From Thermodesulfobacteriota bacterium (GTDB lineage: Bacteria; Desulfobacterota; Desulfobacteria; Desulfobacterales; Desulfosudaceae), in NCBI GenBank assembly GCA_040753795.1, contig JBFMDX010000001.1, positions 62,001 to 126,000 of the forward strand: a stretch of 64,000 nt of DNA, written 5' to 3'. Shown piece after piece: positions 44,001 to 51,622 of the stretch. The translations under genes were made by a program, and so were the position numbers. The notes under the pieces are model-generated. The model made no database searches. It was not told where the DNA came from and saw only the letters and a program-made list of their open reading frames with translations. Each line of letters begins with the position of its first letter. The first letter of the stretch is position 1.

Positions 44001-44054
44001 CGCCGCCAGAATCAGGCTGACGGCCGGCCACAAGTGCCTGAAAATGGTTTTCAT
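41025..44054 (-). CDS. Triple-domain TrpX-like ABC substrate-binding protein
   Basis: 1009 residues, about three times the family length. One N-terminal helix (HLWPAVSLILAASFILLL) anchors or exports it. Three tandem ABC_sub_bind (TrpX-type) domains follow, about residues 40-335, 425-705 and 725-990. Each repeats the same layout: an opening beta-alpha unit, YNPQGDYATASAMARDM / CAQGDMSQLSQILDR / YNAQGDMSTLSSIMTT, a second half with VWVGGDN / IILSADN / AQVVDN, and a closing PEKLAVNR or SEKLLVNRDL-type strand. The second domain opens with a Pro-rich linker (335-425). It overlaps the next gene as ATGA and lies 29 bases after the MFS-fusion gene. Confidence 0.88.
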   Translation of the reverse strand: MKTIFRHLWPAVSLILAASFILLLSDREQRTGHVKEIARVFPSIAVMQIASSAVLDTHVAGVVSRLDEKGYRAPDGKNIRFYNPQGDYATASAMARDMVNSPYGLLITSSTVALQVVAKANTAVRKPHVFGTVTDPYGAGVGITGPEPDQHPPYMAGVGTFQPVERTIEIARDMNPGLKRLGVVWNPGEQCSEVCLKKARQTCESLGIELVEANAGNTSEVPEALRSVIAKNVNAVWVGGDNVAIAAVRLMIDLAGQAGIPVFTNDPTDTEKGALFGLGADYFTVGQYTADIAVAVLEGKKPSAFRIENMVPEKLAVNRQVLASLKDMWRMTSPIEQLLSGQKPQPGEEPADPDPDSPVQDLAELTARTAPGSSSPADTPLSPEKSRQLALDMAALEKAGVTPPEDLLTKADVFLNLRGPDQPPAKIALVNLVENTALLDAVNGVKTALYEMGLREKTDFTVTEYCAQGDMSQLSQILDRIAMEPPDALVTVTTPAFIAAVKRDFAFPLIFTVCSDPEKLGVFKTGRPPNVCGIYDDPPVAELLRMAAKHDPALKAVGIIYDAGQMNSLISVEKLRRAGPDQGITVLEATASTVSDLPMAARSVIQRGAGAIILSADNLVTTGFAAIDKAAGEAGIPIYVTDVDLVAKGADGAIGDSYFEWGKASGELVARVLAGVPPARLPVSPTRVHHRVDPGEITAAPPAKPFQLRIVLYSETEFAEQCRQGLIDGIAKAGLREGRDYVLKSYNAQGDMSTLSSIMTTVRSDRVDLLMAVSTPTLQAALRQAGEETRIVFTGVGDGVKAGAGKSETDHLPNVTGITTRSPFEGMVRIIRQTLPDARRVGTLFTPAEINSVLYKDGLKEALEKEGLELVTVPVTSSADVAQAAIELCGQDIQVVAQVVDNLTRPGFALIARKAAENDLPVFVFDSAQMKDGGVICLARDYYDAGLEAAEKAVRILRGENPGTIPFTNTQSEKLLVNRDLAARYKLRISDELMKKATLFKPDNERDGK

Positions 44055-44083
44055 GTTTTCCGATCCGCCCGCGGGAAGACGAG

Positions 44084-45817
44084 TTAACCGCGTTCTTTCT
44101 TCATCACCAGGGTGAGGATGTTCTGTTTATCCGTCCGCTGATACCCGACCTCATCGGCCATTTTTCGAAGCAGATGAATCCCCAGCCCCCTGGCGTCGAA
44201 ATTGTCCAGAGAATCGCCGAAAGCCGGGGACGGCACCATCAGGGGATTGAACAACTCTCCCTGATCAATGAGGTCCACTTCAAAGGCGTCGGCCTTATTC
44301 CTGAGATTTACCACCACGTAGCCCGGATTCTGATAGGCATAATTGACGCGGTTGATGGCGGACTCTTCCAGATAGGCATAATGGCAGATATTGGTAATCG
44401 CCTCTTCCGCGGCCAGCTGCAGGCGGGAAACCGTCCGGCCTGGAAGCCCGGCTTGTTCCGCCTGGGCCGTGATGAAATTGATGACCGGCCGGATCACATC
44501 CGGTCTGGCCGGGAAAGAGCGGGTCGTTTCTCCGGCAGCCGGGATTTCCGGAACCGGAGGCGGAACCGGCCGCTGCTGCAGTTTCCTGACATGACGCAAA
44601 TCCAGGCGGATCAGCAGCGACACCGTCAGGGCCAGGCAGAATAAAACCATGAAAACGGACATGGTGCCGACATAGTTTCCAGTGGATTCCCTCACCCAGG
44701 CCGCGAACACCGGTCCGGCCAGGCCGGCGGCCGCCCAGGCGGTCAGGATGTACCCATGAATCGCGGCCAGCTGGCGGGTGCCGAAAATATCGCCGATATA
44801 AGCCGGGATACAGGAAAATCCGCCGCCGTAACAGGTCATGGCCAGAAAAAGCAGCCCCTGGAAAAGCCAGGGATCGGATGTCTTGGGCAGCAGGAAGAAA
44901 GCGATAATCTGAATCACAAAAAAAGCGGAATAGGTGTTCGCCCGGCCGATGTAATCCGACAGCGTGGCCCAGACGATGCGGCCGCCGCCGTTGAACAGCC
45001 CGATAAGCCCGACCATGGCCGCGGCCTGTGAGGCCGTCAGTCCGGCTATTTCCTGTCCCATGGGCGAGGCCGCGGAAATGACCGCTATCCCGCAGGTGAC
45101 ATTGATAAACAGCATGATCCAGAGCCAGTAGAAGCGCCGCGTTTTAACGGCTTCACCGGCGCAAAGCTGCCAGCGCTCATCCTTTATTTTTCCTTCCTCC
45201 GGCAGGGGCGCCGCTCCCTGGAAATTTCCCGGGACCCAGCCGGGCCGGGGTGGGGCCAGGTATTGCGAGGACAGAAACATGAGGGTGAAATAAAACAGAC
45301 CCAGCAGGAAAAATGTGTCGGCCAGTCCCGCCGCTACAATCAGTCTCTGGATAATCGGGCCGGCGATCAGTGACGCGAAGCCGAATCCCATGATGGCCAG
45401 GCCGGTCGCCAGTCCGCGCCGGTCCGGGAACCATTTGACCAGCGTCGACACCGGAGCGATATACCCCACCCCCAGGCCGATGCCGCCCAGAACCCCGTAG
45501 CAGATATAGAGGAGATACAGGTTCTCCAGCCGGACCGCCAGCCCGGACGAGGCGATGCCGACGCCGAAAAAGCAGGCGGCCAGAGTGCCGGCTTTCCGGG
45601 GCCCGTATTTTTCGACAAAACGCCCCAGAAAAGCGGCGGAAAGACCGAGAAACAGAATGGCGATGCTGAATGTCAGCTGGACTTCCTTGAAACTCCATCC
45701 GACCTGGGCGACGATGGGCTTGGCAAAAACGCTCCAGGCGTAAACGGATCCGATGGACAGGTGAATGCCCACGGCCGAAGCGGCAATAAGCCACCGGTTT
45801 TTTTCTTTCCCGTTCAT
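44084..45817 (-). CDS. MFS transporter fused to an RsbW-like histidine-kinase-type ATPase domain
   Basis: 577 residues. Residues 1-~415 are an MFS carrier with 12 helices, of the oxalate/formate (OFA) type (opening WLIAASAVGIHLSIGSVYAW, then VGYIAPVSTLVKWFPDRRGLA). A Pro-rich linker (RPVPPPVPEIPAAG) leads to an anti-sigma-factor ATPase domain (~440-575): N box AAEEAITNICHYAY, G1 VDLIDQGELFNP, G2 RGLGIHLLRKMADEVGY. It is one uninterrupted frame. The ATPase domain should bind or phosphorylate a STAS partner, as RsbW does, so carrier and kinase are one protein. Confidence 0.88.
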   Translation of the reverse strand: MNGKEKNRWLIAASAVGIHLSIGSVYAWSVFAKPIVAQVGWSFKEVQLTFSIAILFLGLSAAFLGRFVEKYGPRKAGTLAACFFGVGIASSGLAVRLENLYLLYICYGVLGGIGLGVGYIAPVSTLVKWFPDRRGLATGLAIMGFGFASLIAGPIIQRLIVAAGLADTFFLLGLFYFTLMFLSSQYLAPPRPGWVPGNFQGAAPLPEEGKIKDERWQLCAGEAVKTRRFYWLWIMLFINVTCGIAVISAASPMGQEIAGLTASQAAAMVGLIGLFNGGGRIVWATLSDYIGRANTYSAFFVIQIIAFFLLPKTSDPWLFQGLLFLAMTCYGGGFSCIPAYIGDIFGTRQLAAIHGYILTAWAAAGLAGPVFAAWVRESTGNYVGTMSVFMVLFCLALTVSLLIRLDLRHVRKLQQRPVPPPVPEIPAAGETTRSFPARPDVIRPVINFITAQAEQAGLPGRTVSRLQLAAEEAITNICHYAYLEESAINRVNYAYQNPGYVVVNLRNKADAFEVDLIDQGELFNPLMVPSPAFGDSLDNFDARGLGIHLLRKMADEVGYQRTDKQNILTLVMKKERG

Positions 45818-47799
45818 TTTCCCCCGGAATAACGGATCATCATCATGGTGATATCGTCCGATTGCGGGGCGCCGTCTGAAAAACGATGAACCGCATTCAT
45901 TATTTTTTCGATGGCCTCCCTGATTGAAAGATCCGCGGCGCCGGCCAGTTCTCCGATCAGGCTTTCCTCCGAAAAGAATTCTTCGGCTTTGTTCATTGCC
46001 TCGGTCACGCCGTCGGTGTAAAGGAAGAGGTTGTCCCCCGGTCCAAGGCGGAGGCGTTCACACTGGAATTCAACTTCCGGCATGGCGCCGGCCACCAGGG
46101 ATGCGGCCCGGGGCAGCCATTCCACCCCGCCGTTTCTCTTGATGAGGACCGGCGGGTTGTGGCCGGCGTTGGCGTACCGGATCTCCCCGCTGGTCATGTC
46201 AAGCAGGCCGCAGAAAAGCGTGACAAACATGCAGGCTTCATTATCGGCGGCCAGTTCCCCGTTGACATGGGAGAGGATCTCGTCCGGCGAGACATCCCCT
46301 CTGGCAAAAGACTTGATCAGCGTTTTGGTGATCGCCATGAACAGGGCCGCCGGCACCCCCTTGCCGGAAACATCACCGATGACAAAACAGAGCGTGTTTT
46401 CGTTCAGTTGAAAGAAGTCGTAAAAGTCCCCGCCGACCTCCCTGGCCGGCGCGATCAGGGCATAAAGGTCGAATTCATCGCGGGTGGGAAACGGTGGAAA
46501 GGTCTTGGGCAGGATCGACATCTGGATGTCGTGGGCGATTTTCAGCTCACTCTCCATCCGCTCCCTGGCGGCGGTTGTTTCCGTCAACCGGCGGATGTGA
46601 TCCTTGAGCGAGTCCCGCATGGTCCTGAAATCCCGGGTCAGGACGCCGATCTCGTCCCGGGACCGGGGTTCCGGCAGTCCGGCATCGAAATCCCCGGCCG
46701 CGATTCTGCCTGACGAGTCCGCCAGCGCCCGGATAGGCCGCGTGATGGATCCGGAAATGAAGACCACCACCAGGGCCAGCAGCAGAACACCCGCCAATCC
46801 CATGCTGGCCATAATTCCCGTCAGGTTGCGGATGTCCGAAAGCAGTTCGCCCTCCGGGAAAACCACGCCGATGGTGCCGCCCATCTGCCCCAACGGGGCG
46901 TAGTACATCCAGCCGGGAGCGCCGTCAATGGCGGCGGACGGAATAAACCCGCTCTGTCCGGCGGCCATGCGGCGGCCCATTTCCCGCAGCGACTGATCGT
47001 TCCGTTCCTCGGCGAGGCTGAACACGGATTCGTTCATGACGATGTCCTGCCGGGGATGGGCCAGAAAAACGCCGTTCCTGGACAGCAGAAAGCCGTATCC
47101 TGTTTTCAGCACCCGGATCGAAGAGACGATATCCGTCAGGTGCCCAAGGGATATGTCGGCCGTCACGATTCCGGCAAACCGCCTTTGACTCCCCCGCTTT
47201 TCATAAAAGGGGACAGAGTAGGTGGCCATGAGGATGTTGCCGCCGCCTTCGTCGAAATAGGGCTCGCTCCATTCCTTTCTCCCCAGTTCCCGGGGAATCT
47301 GGTACCAGTCCTGCAGGGTGTAGTCGTAACTCTCCTTCAGGTCGACAAAACCCGCGCCGTCCGGTGTTTTGTAAAAATAAGGCGCGTAAGGGGCCGGGAA
47401 TCGGCTGTCCGTGTAAGGCTCGAAGGCTACGGTGGAGCCGAACACATCCGGGTGGGACAGAACCGATGCCCTGATAAAGGCCAGCAGCCGGTCGTTGTCA
47501 TAGGGAAACATTTCCAGGGAAAGGGCCATGGAATCCGTAACGGCCACTACCGAGGCAATGGTGGTCGACACTTTGTCGGCGGCCGCGGTGACGATATTTC
47601 TGGCCTGCGCCTCCGTCTTGGCGATGATCATTTTCCGGGCATGATAATAATTATAGCCCAGCACCCCGCTGAAAATCAGAATACTGAAGACGGAAAACAG
47701 AACGCTCAACCGGACGGATAACCGGTGATGCCATTTGATGCCGGAGTGAAGTGATCGGGCGTCAGGGGGCGACACGGGGCCCTCCGGTAAATGCGTCAA
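45814..47799 (-). CDS. Cache-HAMP-PP2C phosphatase (RsbU/SpoIIE type)
   Basis: 661 residues with a TTG start 38 bases inside the preceding gene; GAGAAG lies ~10 bases before it. Layout: membrane helix ~27-50, periplasmic dCache sensor ~55-330, second helix ~335-358, HAMP ~360-410, then SpoIIE-type PP2C with VGGDFYDFF, IGDVSGKGVPAALFMA, NAGHNPP, YTDGVTEA and SDDITMMMI, the acidic metal-binding set complete. It dephosphorylates a STAS antagonist when its periplasmic ligand is sensed. Overlaps the MFS-fusion gene as ATGA. Confidence 0.92.
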   Translation of the reverse strand: MTHLPEGPVSPPDARSLHSGIKWHHRLSVRLSVLFSVFSILIFSGVLGYNYYHARKMIIAKTEAQARNIVTAAADKVSTTIASVVAVTDSMALSLEMFPYDNDRLLAFIRASVLSHPDVFGSTVAFEPYTDSRFPAPYAPYFYKTPDGAGFVDLKESYDYTLQDWYQIPRELGRKEWSEPYFDEGGGNILMATYSVPFYEKRGSQRRFAGIVTADISLGHLTDIVSSIRVLKTGYGFLLSRNGVFLAHPRQDIVMNESVFSLAEERNDQSLREMGRRMAAGQSGFIPSAAIDGAPGWMYYAPLGQMGGTIGVVFPEGELLSDIRNLTGIMASMGLAGVLLLALVVVFISGSITRPIRALADSSGRIAAGDFDAGLPEPRSRDEIGVLTRDFRTMRDSLKDHIRRLTETTAARERMESELKIAHDIQMSILPKTFPPFPTRDEFDLYALIAPAREVGGDFYDFFQLNENTLCFVIGDVSGKGVPAALFMAITKTLIKSFARGDVSPDEILSHVNGELAADNEACMFVTLFCGLLDMTSGEIRYANAGHNPPVLIKRNGGVEWLPRAASLVAGAMPEVEFQCERLRLGPGDNLFLYTDGVTEAMNKAEEFFSEESLIGELAGAADLSIREAIEKIMNAVHRFSDGAPQSDDITMMMIRYSGGK

Positions 47800-48772
47800 A
47801 ATCCGGGGCTTCTCTGATCAGCCCGGACTGCAGAAGAAAGGTTGAGACCGACGTAAAATCCGTCCGGTTCAATGGCCTGTGATCTCCGGTTTTCATGGCC
47901 GGCATGATCAGGTCCCGCATTCTCGCCAGCATCCAGCGCTGATGCGTCCGGTTGGCGCTTATTTTCGCCGCTTGCATATATTGCATGACAATGTCCAGGG
48001 CTTCTTCGGGATGGTCGAAGGCATAGGCCCATCCTTCCAGCGACGCCTGGACGCAAGCGGCGGCAAGGGAGGGATTTTTCCTGTAGGCGGCTTCCATCAT
48101 GTAAAGGCCGTCTTCGGGAAAATTCAGACCGTATTCCCACATGGGAAAGACGGTCAGTTCGTCGGGATCGATGCCGGAGTTCAGGATGGTGTGGTATTCG
48201 TTGTACCACATGGCCGAGGCCGCATCCACGCCCCCGCGCAGGAAAAGATTGACGGTATAGGACTGAGGGACTTCTTTCACTTCAAGTCCGAATTTTCTGA
48301 AGAACGCCCGGGGCGGCAGGGCCAGATCACCCCCCCAGACCCCCACCTTGGCGCCCTTCAGATCGGCCGGCTCCCGGATGTCCCTTGACTTTCTGGCCAC
48401 CAGCATCATGGAAGACCGGGGAACCATCTGTCCCACATGCACCAGCCGGAGCCCTTCACCGTATTGCCGGATGGCCGTGGTCAGCCACAGGACGGCGAAA
48501 TCGGCCCGGCCGTCTTTGAGATATTCACAGCCGGAACAGGCGGGACCGCCTTTGAGGATGACCATGTCCAGGCCGTGTTTCCGGTAAAACCCCTTGTCCT
48601 GCGCCACATAGTATCCGGCAAACTGGGCCTGGGGGCTCCACAGGGGCATCAGGGTGCAGGGCGTCAAGCCCTCTTCTTCGCCGCCGTTGGCGCCGCCAAC
48701 CCCAAGCAGCAGGCAACACCCCAGGCACAGCAGGACAATGCGGGCGAATTCGGTTGCGGGCCGGGATTTCAT
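47762..48772 (-). CDS. NMT1/ThiY-type periplasmic binding protein, no cognate permease
   Basis: 336 residues with a signal peptide (hydrophobic stretch LLCLGCCLLLGVGG). The rest is a type-II periplasmic binding fold of the NMT1/SsuA/ThiY kind: TLMPLWSPQAQFAGYYVAQD, VLWLTTAIRQYG, DLKGAKVGVWGG, AAYRKNPSLAAACVQASLEG. Family members bind thiamin precursors, sulfonates or similar. No matching SsuB/C- or ThiX/Z-type transporter gene is in the operon; the permease here belongs to a different class. It sits directly between the RsbW-like kinase and RsbU-like phosphatase genes, which suggests it may present a ligand to the Cache domain. ATG shares a base with the previous stop (TAATG). Confidence 0.85.
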   Translation of the reverse strand: MKSRPATEFARIVLLCLGCCLLLGVGGANGGEEEGLTPCTLMPLWSPQAQFAGYYVAQDKGFYRKHGLDMVILKGGPACSGCEYLKDGRADFAVLWLTTAIRQYGEGLRLVHVGQMVPRSSMMLVARKSRDIREPADLKGAKVGVWGGDLALPPRAFFRKFGLEVKEVPQSYTVNLFLRGGVDAASAMWYNEYHTILNSGIDPDELTVFPMWEYGLNFPEDGLYMMEAAYRKNPSLAAACVQASLEGWAYAFDHPEEALDIVMQYMQAAKISANRTHQRWMLARMRDLIMPAMKTGDHRPLNRTDFTSVSTFLLQSGLIREAPDFDAFTGGPRVAP

Positions 48773-49206
48773 TATGGTTGTGATCCCCCGCCGCTCAGAT
48801 GGACGGTCAGGCGGAGGATGTTCCTGCCGTTTTCCCGGCGCCAGTCGGCATGGTCCGTGAATTTCCGGATAAAATGGATGCCCAGGCCGCCGATCCGCCG
48901 CTGTTCCATGGGAGCGGAAAGGTCCGGCTCCGGAACCGACAGCAGGTCAAATTCCGGCCCGGTATCCGCAATTTCCAGCACAAAGGCGCCGGCAGCGGCC
49001 GCACAGGTCAGGGCCACCTCTCCCTGTCCGTTTTTGAAAGCATAGGAACAGATGTTGACAAAGGCCTCTTCCACGGCCAGGCAGAGGGCGGAACGCTTTG
49101 CCGCGGGGACCCCGGCCGCCGCGGCATGGGTTTCCACGAATGTCATTACCTCCGGAAGGCGTGTCAGGGCGGCCGGAAGGCGGATGGCGGAAGGAGAAGT
49201 CTGCAT
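48772..49206 (-). CDS. RsbW-like anti-sigma-factor kinase
   Basis: 144 residues from ATG 49206 (shares one base with the previous stop; a GTG three bases upstream is equally possible). HATPase fold of the RsbW/SpoIIAB group: N box AVEEAFVNICSYAF, G1 EIADTGPEFDL, G2 GGLGIHFIRKFTDHADW. Expected to phosphorylate STAS antagonists; an anti-sigma activity is family knowledge but there is no sigma factor gene nearby. It resembles the ATPase domain of the MFS fusion in the same operon. Confidence 0.88.
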   Translation of the reverse strand: MQTSPSAIRLPAALTRLPEVMTFVETHAAAAGVPAAKRSALCLAVEEAFVNICSYAFKNGQGEVALTCAAAAGAFVLEIADTGPEFDLLSVPEPDLSAPMEQRRIGGLGIHFIRKFTDHADWRRENGRNILRLTVHLSGGGSQP

Positions 49207-49541
49207 CACCCCGCTGCTTTCACAGCCGCTTCCACGGATTCATGCATGCTGAACACGGACCCGAAACCCGAGATATCAAAGACTTCTTTGACCGTCCCCC
49301 GGACATTGGCCAGCAGCAGGACACCGTTTTTGCTTTTAAGCGCTTTGGCCGTCGCCAATATTACTCTCAGGCCGGCGCTGCTGATATATTCCACCCCGCC
49401 AAGATCCAGGGCCAGGCATAGCCGCCCCTCCCCGATCAGACCGGAAAGTGAGGCTTCAAAAGCCGGCGCGGTCATGGCGTCGATCTTTCCCGAAGGGGAC
49501 ACCACGGTCACTCTGCCTTCCTGTCTTGTCTGCATATCCAC
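49206..49541 (-). CDS. STAS anti-sigma-factor antagonist (RsbV/SpoIIAA type)
   Basis: 111 residues; GAGGAGG precedes both the GTG at 49541 (used) and an ATG two codons later. Single STAS domain with the loop YISSAGLRVIL carrying the candidate phosphoacceptor serines. First gene of the operon; binds the RsbW-like kinase when dephosphorylated by the PP2C phosphatase, by family rule. On the minus strand a TTGACA at 49721-49716 with a poor -10 is the only promoter candidate seen. Confidence 0.9.
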   Translation of the reverse strand: MDMQTRQEGRVTVVSPSGKIDAMTAPAFEASLSGLIGEGRLCLALDLGGVEYISSAGLRVILATAKALKSKNGVLLLANVRGTVKEVFDISGFGSVFSMHESVEAAVKAAG

Positions 49542-49899
49542 TTGTCCTCCTCGTCTGAAATGAGAAACAAACCCTTCGTCCGGGCGCTCTTTTTAGGGAG
49601 GCCTGATGAACTCTGATCGAAGGACCCGGCTGCGCCAAACCATCCGGTTTAACAGCAGATGTCCTGCCACCGGAACCTGAAATCCGACCTTGAAACTACT
49701 CCAGGGCGCCGGTTTTGTCAATGCGGATCCGGCCCGTTCCGGTGTCATCTTTAATCCCGGGCGGGAATTGGACCTGAAGGATATCATTGACTTTTTCTCC
49801 GGAGCATATTAAGGGAAAGCTTTGTTTCAAAAGGTTCAGCAGAATGCATATAAAACCATCAAAGCCTATAATTGCTGTTGTGTAGAAAGGAGTATGTCC
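49542..49899. other. 358-base region between the partner-switch operon and thiolase
   Basis: Holds the minus-strand TTGACA (49721-49716), a 40-codon plus-strand frame from TTG 49690 to TAA 49812, and the thiolase promoter candidate. The small frame (KLLQGAGFVNADPARSGV..., ending in DLKDIIDFFSGAY) has a coding look but no ribosome site, and may be a remnant of a lost gene. I assign nothing else. Confidence 0.4.
49825..49854 (+). promoter_or_regulatory. Candidate thiolase promoter
   Basis: TTTCAA (49825-49830) and TATAAA (49849-49854) with an 18-base spacer, 45 bases before the start codon. Confidence 0.5.
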
Positions 49900-51153
49900 A
49901 TGAAAGATGTCGTTATTGTTTCGGCCTGCCGGACGCCCATCGGAACCTTCGGCGGAACCCTGAAGGATATGCCTGCCGCCCATATTGCCAGCGTCTCCAT
50001 GAAAGAAGCGGTCAAAAGGGCCGGTATTGATCCTGTCATTATTGATGACGTGCGTTTCGGCTGCTGCCTGGATCCGGCGGACTCCATGAACGTCACCCGC
50101 GTCGGCGCGCTGCTGGCCGGCATTCCGGACACGGTCACCGCGGCAACGATCAACCGGGTGTGCATATCCGGCATGGAGGCGGTGGTGAGCGGCATGGCCA
50201 TGATCCAGGCCGGCATGGCCGATGTGATCCTGGCCGGTGGCGTGGAGCACATGTCCGGCGTACCTTATATCTCCCAGGATGCCCGCTGGGGCTGCCGTCT
50301 TCAGGACAAGCCCCTGGTGGATGCCCTGATCCGGGGTCTTCACTGCGGTTCCCACATTATTCCTCATCCGGAAGACGGTCCGGTCAAGGAAGGTGAAATC
50401 ATCGACCTGATGAGGGGGAAACCCTATATCATGGGCCACACGGCCGAACTGGTGGCGGCCTATAAAAACATCAGCCGCGAAGAGATGGACGAGATCGCGG
50501 TCCGCAGCCACAATAACGTGGAGCGGGCCACCAGGGAAGGCGATTTTGTCGAGGAAATCGTGCCGGTGGAAATCCCCCAGAAAAGAGGGAAACCCCCGGT
50601 TATTTTTGACAAGGACGAGCATTTCCGGCCGGGCGCGACCCTGGAGCAGATGGCCAAGCTGCCGCCGGCGTTTATTCCCAAAATCGGCAAGGTCACGGCC
50701 GGCAACGCTTCGGGGTTGAATGACGGCTCCTCGGCCATGGTGCTGATGTCCGCGGAAAAGGCCAAGGAGCTGGGCAAAAAGCCGCTGGCCAGAATCAAAG
50801 CCGTTTCCCGCGGCGCCTGTCACCCGGCGGTGATGGGCTTGAGCCCGGTGCCGGCGGTGAAAAACCTGCTGGCTAAAAATGCCGGCCTGAACATGGACTC
50901 GTTTGAACTGATCGAGCTGAACGAGGCTTTTGCCGCCCAGTATCTGGGCTGTGAAAAGGAAATGGGCCTGAAGCGGGAGATCACCAACGTCAACGGTTCC
51001 GGCATCGGTCTGGGCCATCCGGTCGGTTCCACCGGCTGCCGCGTAATGGTGACGCTGATCCATGCCATGAAAAAACGCGGCAAAACCCTGGGCCTGGCCA
51101 CCCTCTGCGGCGGCGGCGGGGTCTCCATGGCCACGGTTCTGGAAATGATGTAA
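49900..51153 (+). CDS. Acetyl-CoA C-acetyltransferase (thiolase)
   Basis: 417 residues from ATG 49900, seven bases after AAAGGAG; an ATG six bases upstream is too close to that site. Thiolase signatures: VSACRTPIGTFGG at the start, NRVCISGMEAV with the nucleophilic Cys near residue 90, ELNEAFAAQYLG, GSGIGLGHPVGSTGCR and CGGGGVSMAT. Condenses or cleaves acetyl-CoA/acetoacetyl-CoA. It is alone between oppositely oriented units and ends at a strong terminator, so it is probably monocistronic. Confidence 0.93.
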   Translation: MKDVVIVSACRTPIGTFGGTLKDMPAAHIASVSMKEAVKRAGIDPVIIDDVRFGCCLDPADSMNVTRVGALLAGIPDTVTAATINRVCISGMEAVVSGMAMIQAGMADVILAGGVEHMSGVPYISQDARWGCRLQDKPLVDALIRGLHCGSHIIPHPEDGPVKEGEIIDLMRGKPYIMGHTAELVAAYKNISREEMDEIAVRSHNNVERATREGDFVEEIVPVEIPQKRGKPPVIFDKDEHFRPGATLEQMAKLPPAFIPKIGKVTAGNASGLNDGSSAMVLMSAEKAKELGKKPLARIKAVSRGACHPAVMGLSPVPAVKNLLAKNAGLNMDSFELIELNEAFAAQYLGCEKEMGLKREITNVNGSGIGLGHPVGSTGCRVMVTLIHAMKKRGKTLGLATLCGGGGVSMATVLEMM

Positions 51154-51268
51154 TCCCGATACCAGATCAAAGCGCTCTTTTGTGTCGGCTGTCTGTCCGC
51201 CTTGAGATCATCTTTGATTTGGTCCCGGCATAAGCCTCAACGAGGACCGCGTTCTTTATGATAAAGGC

Positions 51269-51306
51269 AAGGCGCTCAAAGACGACTGTTTTTGAGCGCC
51301 TTTTTT
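51269..51306 (+). terminator. Strong terminator after thiolase, abutting the next gene
   Basis: A perfect 12-base stem AAGGCGCTCAAA (51269-51280) / TTTGAGCGCCTT (51291-51302) with a 10-base loop, followed by a T run that ends three bases before the next ATG. Confidence 0.93.
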
Positions 51307-51309
51307 CTC

Positions 51310-51612
51310 ATGGAAAATCAACAAAGCGAAAGCCATTTTCATTTGAGATACCGGATAATGGTGTATCTGTATGATACGTTCCGTCGTCACCCCAATTCAT
51401 CGGTTGATATCAGGGAACTGGAAGAGTCTTGCGGCACCAGCCCGGAAGAGATGAACTGGAACCTGATTTACCTTGAGAAATGCGAATACATCGAACTGGG
51501 AAAGTCCGTTCTCTTTCCTCCTTATGTCGCCACCATGATCACGCTGACGGTAAAAGGCATCGACCTGGTGGAAGATGCGGAGGCGCTGAAAAAGCGGTTC
51601 GGCATTCCTTGA
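51310..51612 (+). CDS. Small winged-helix-like protein of unknown function
   Basis: 100 residues from ATG 51310. The chain reads as helix-helix-strand like a winged helix (RYRIMVYLYDTFRRHP, VDIRELEESCGTSPEEMNWN, LEKCEYIELG), followed by a wing strand and a short helix. I do not recognise the family. No ribosome site precedes this ATG, because the thiolase terminator ends three bases before it; a start at 51358 would cut the first helix. It ends 10 bases before the converging flavoprotein gene. Confidence 0.55.
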   Translation: MENQQSESHFHLRYRIMVYLYDTFRRHPNSSVDIRELEESCGTSPEEMNWNLIYLEKCEYIELGKSVLFPPYVATMITLTVKGIDLVEDAEALKKRFGIP

Positions 51613-51622
51613 CCCCGCGGAC

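Noticed and set aside
43095-44087. 330-codon plus-strand frame opposite the triple binding protein
   Set aside because: Shadow frame in a codon-biased gene; no start signal.
49696-51063. 455-codon minus-strand open frame opposite thiolase
   Set aside because: Antisense to thiolase; His/Gln-rich composition typical of a shadow frame.
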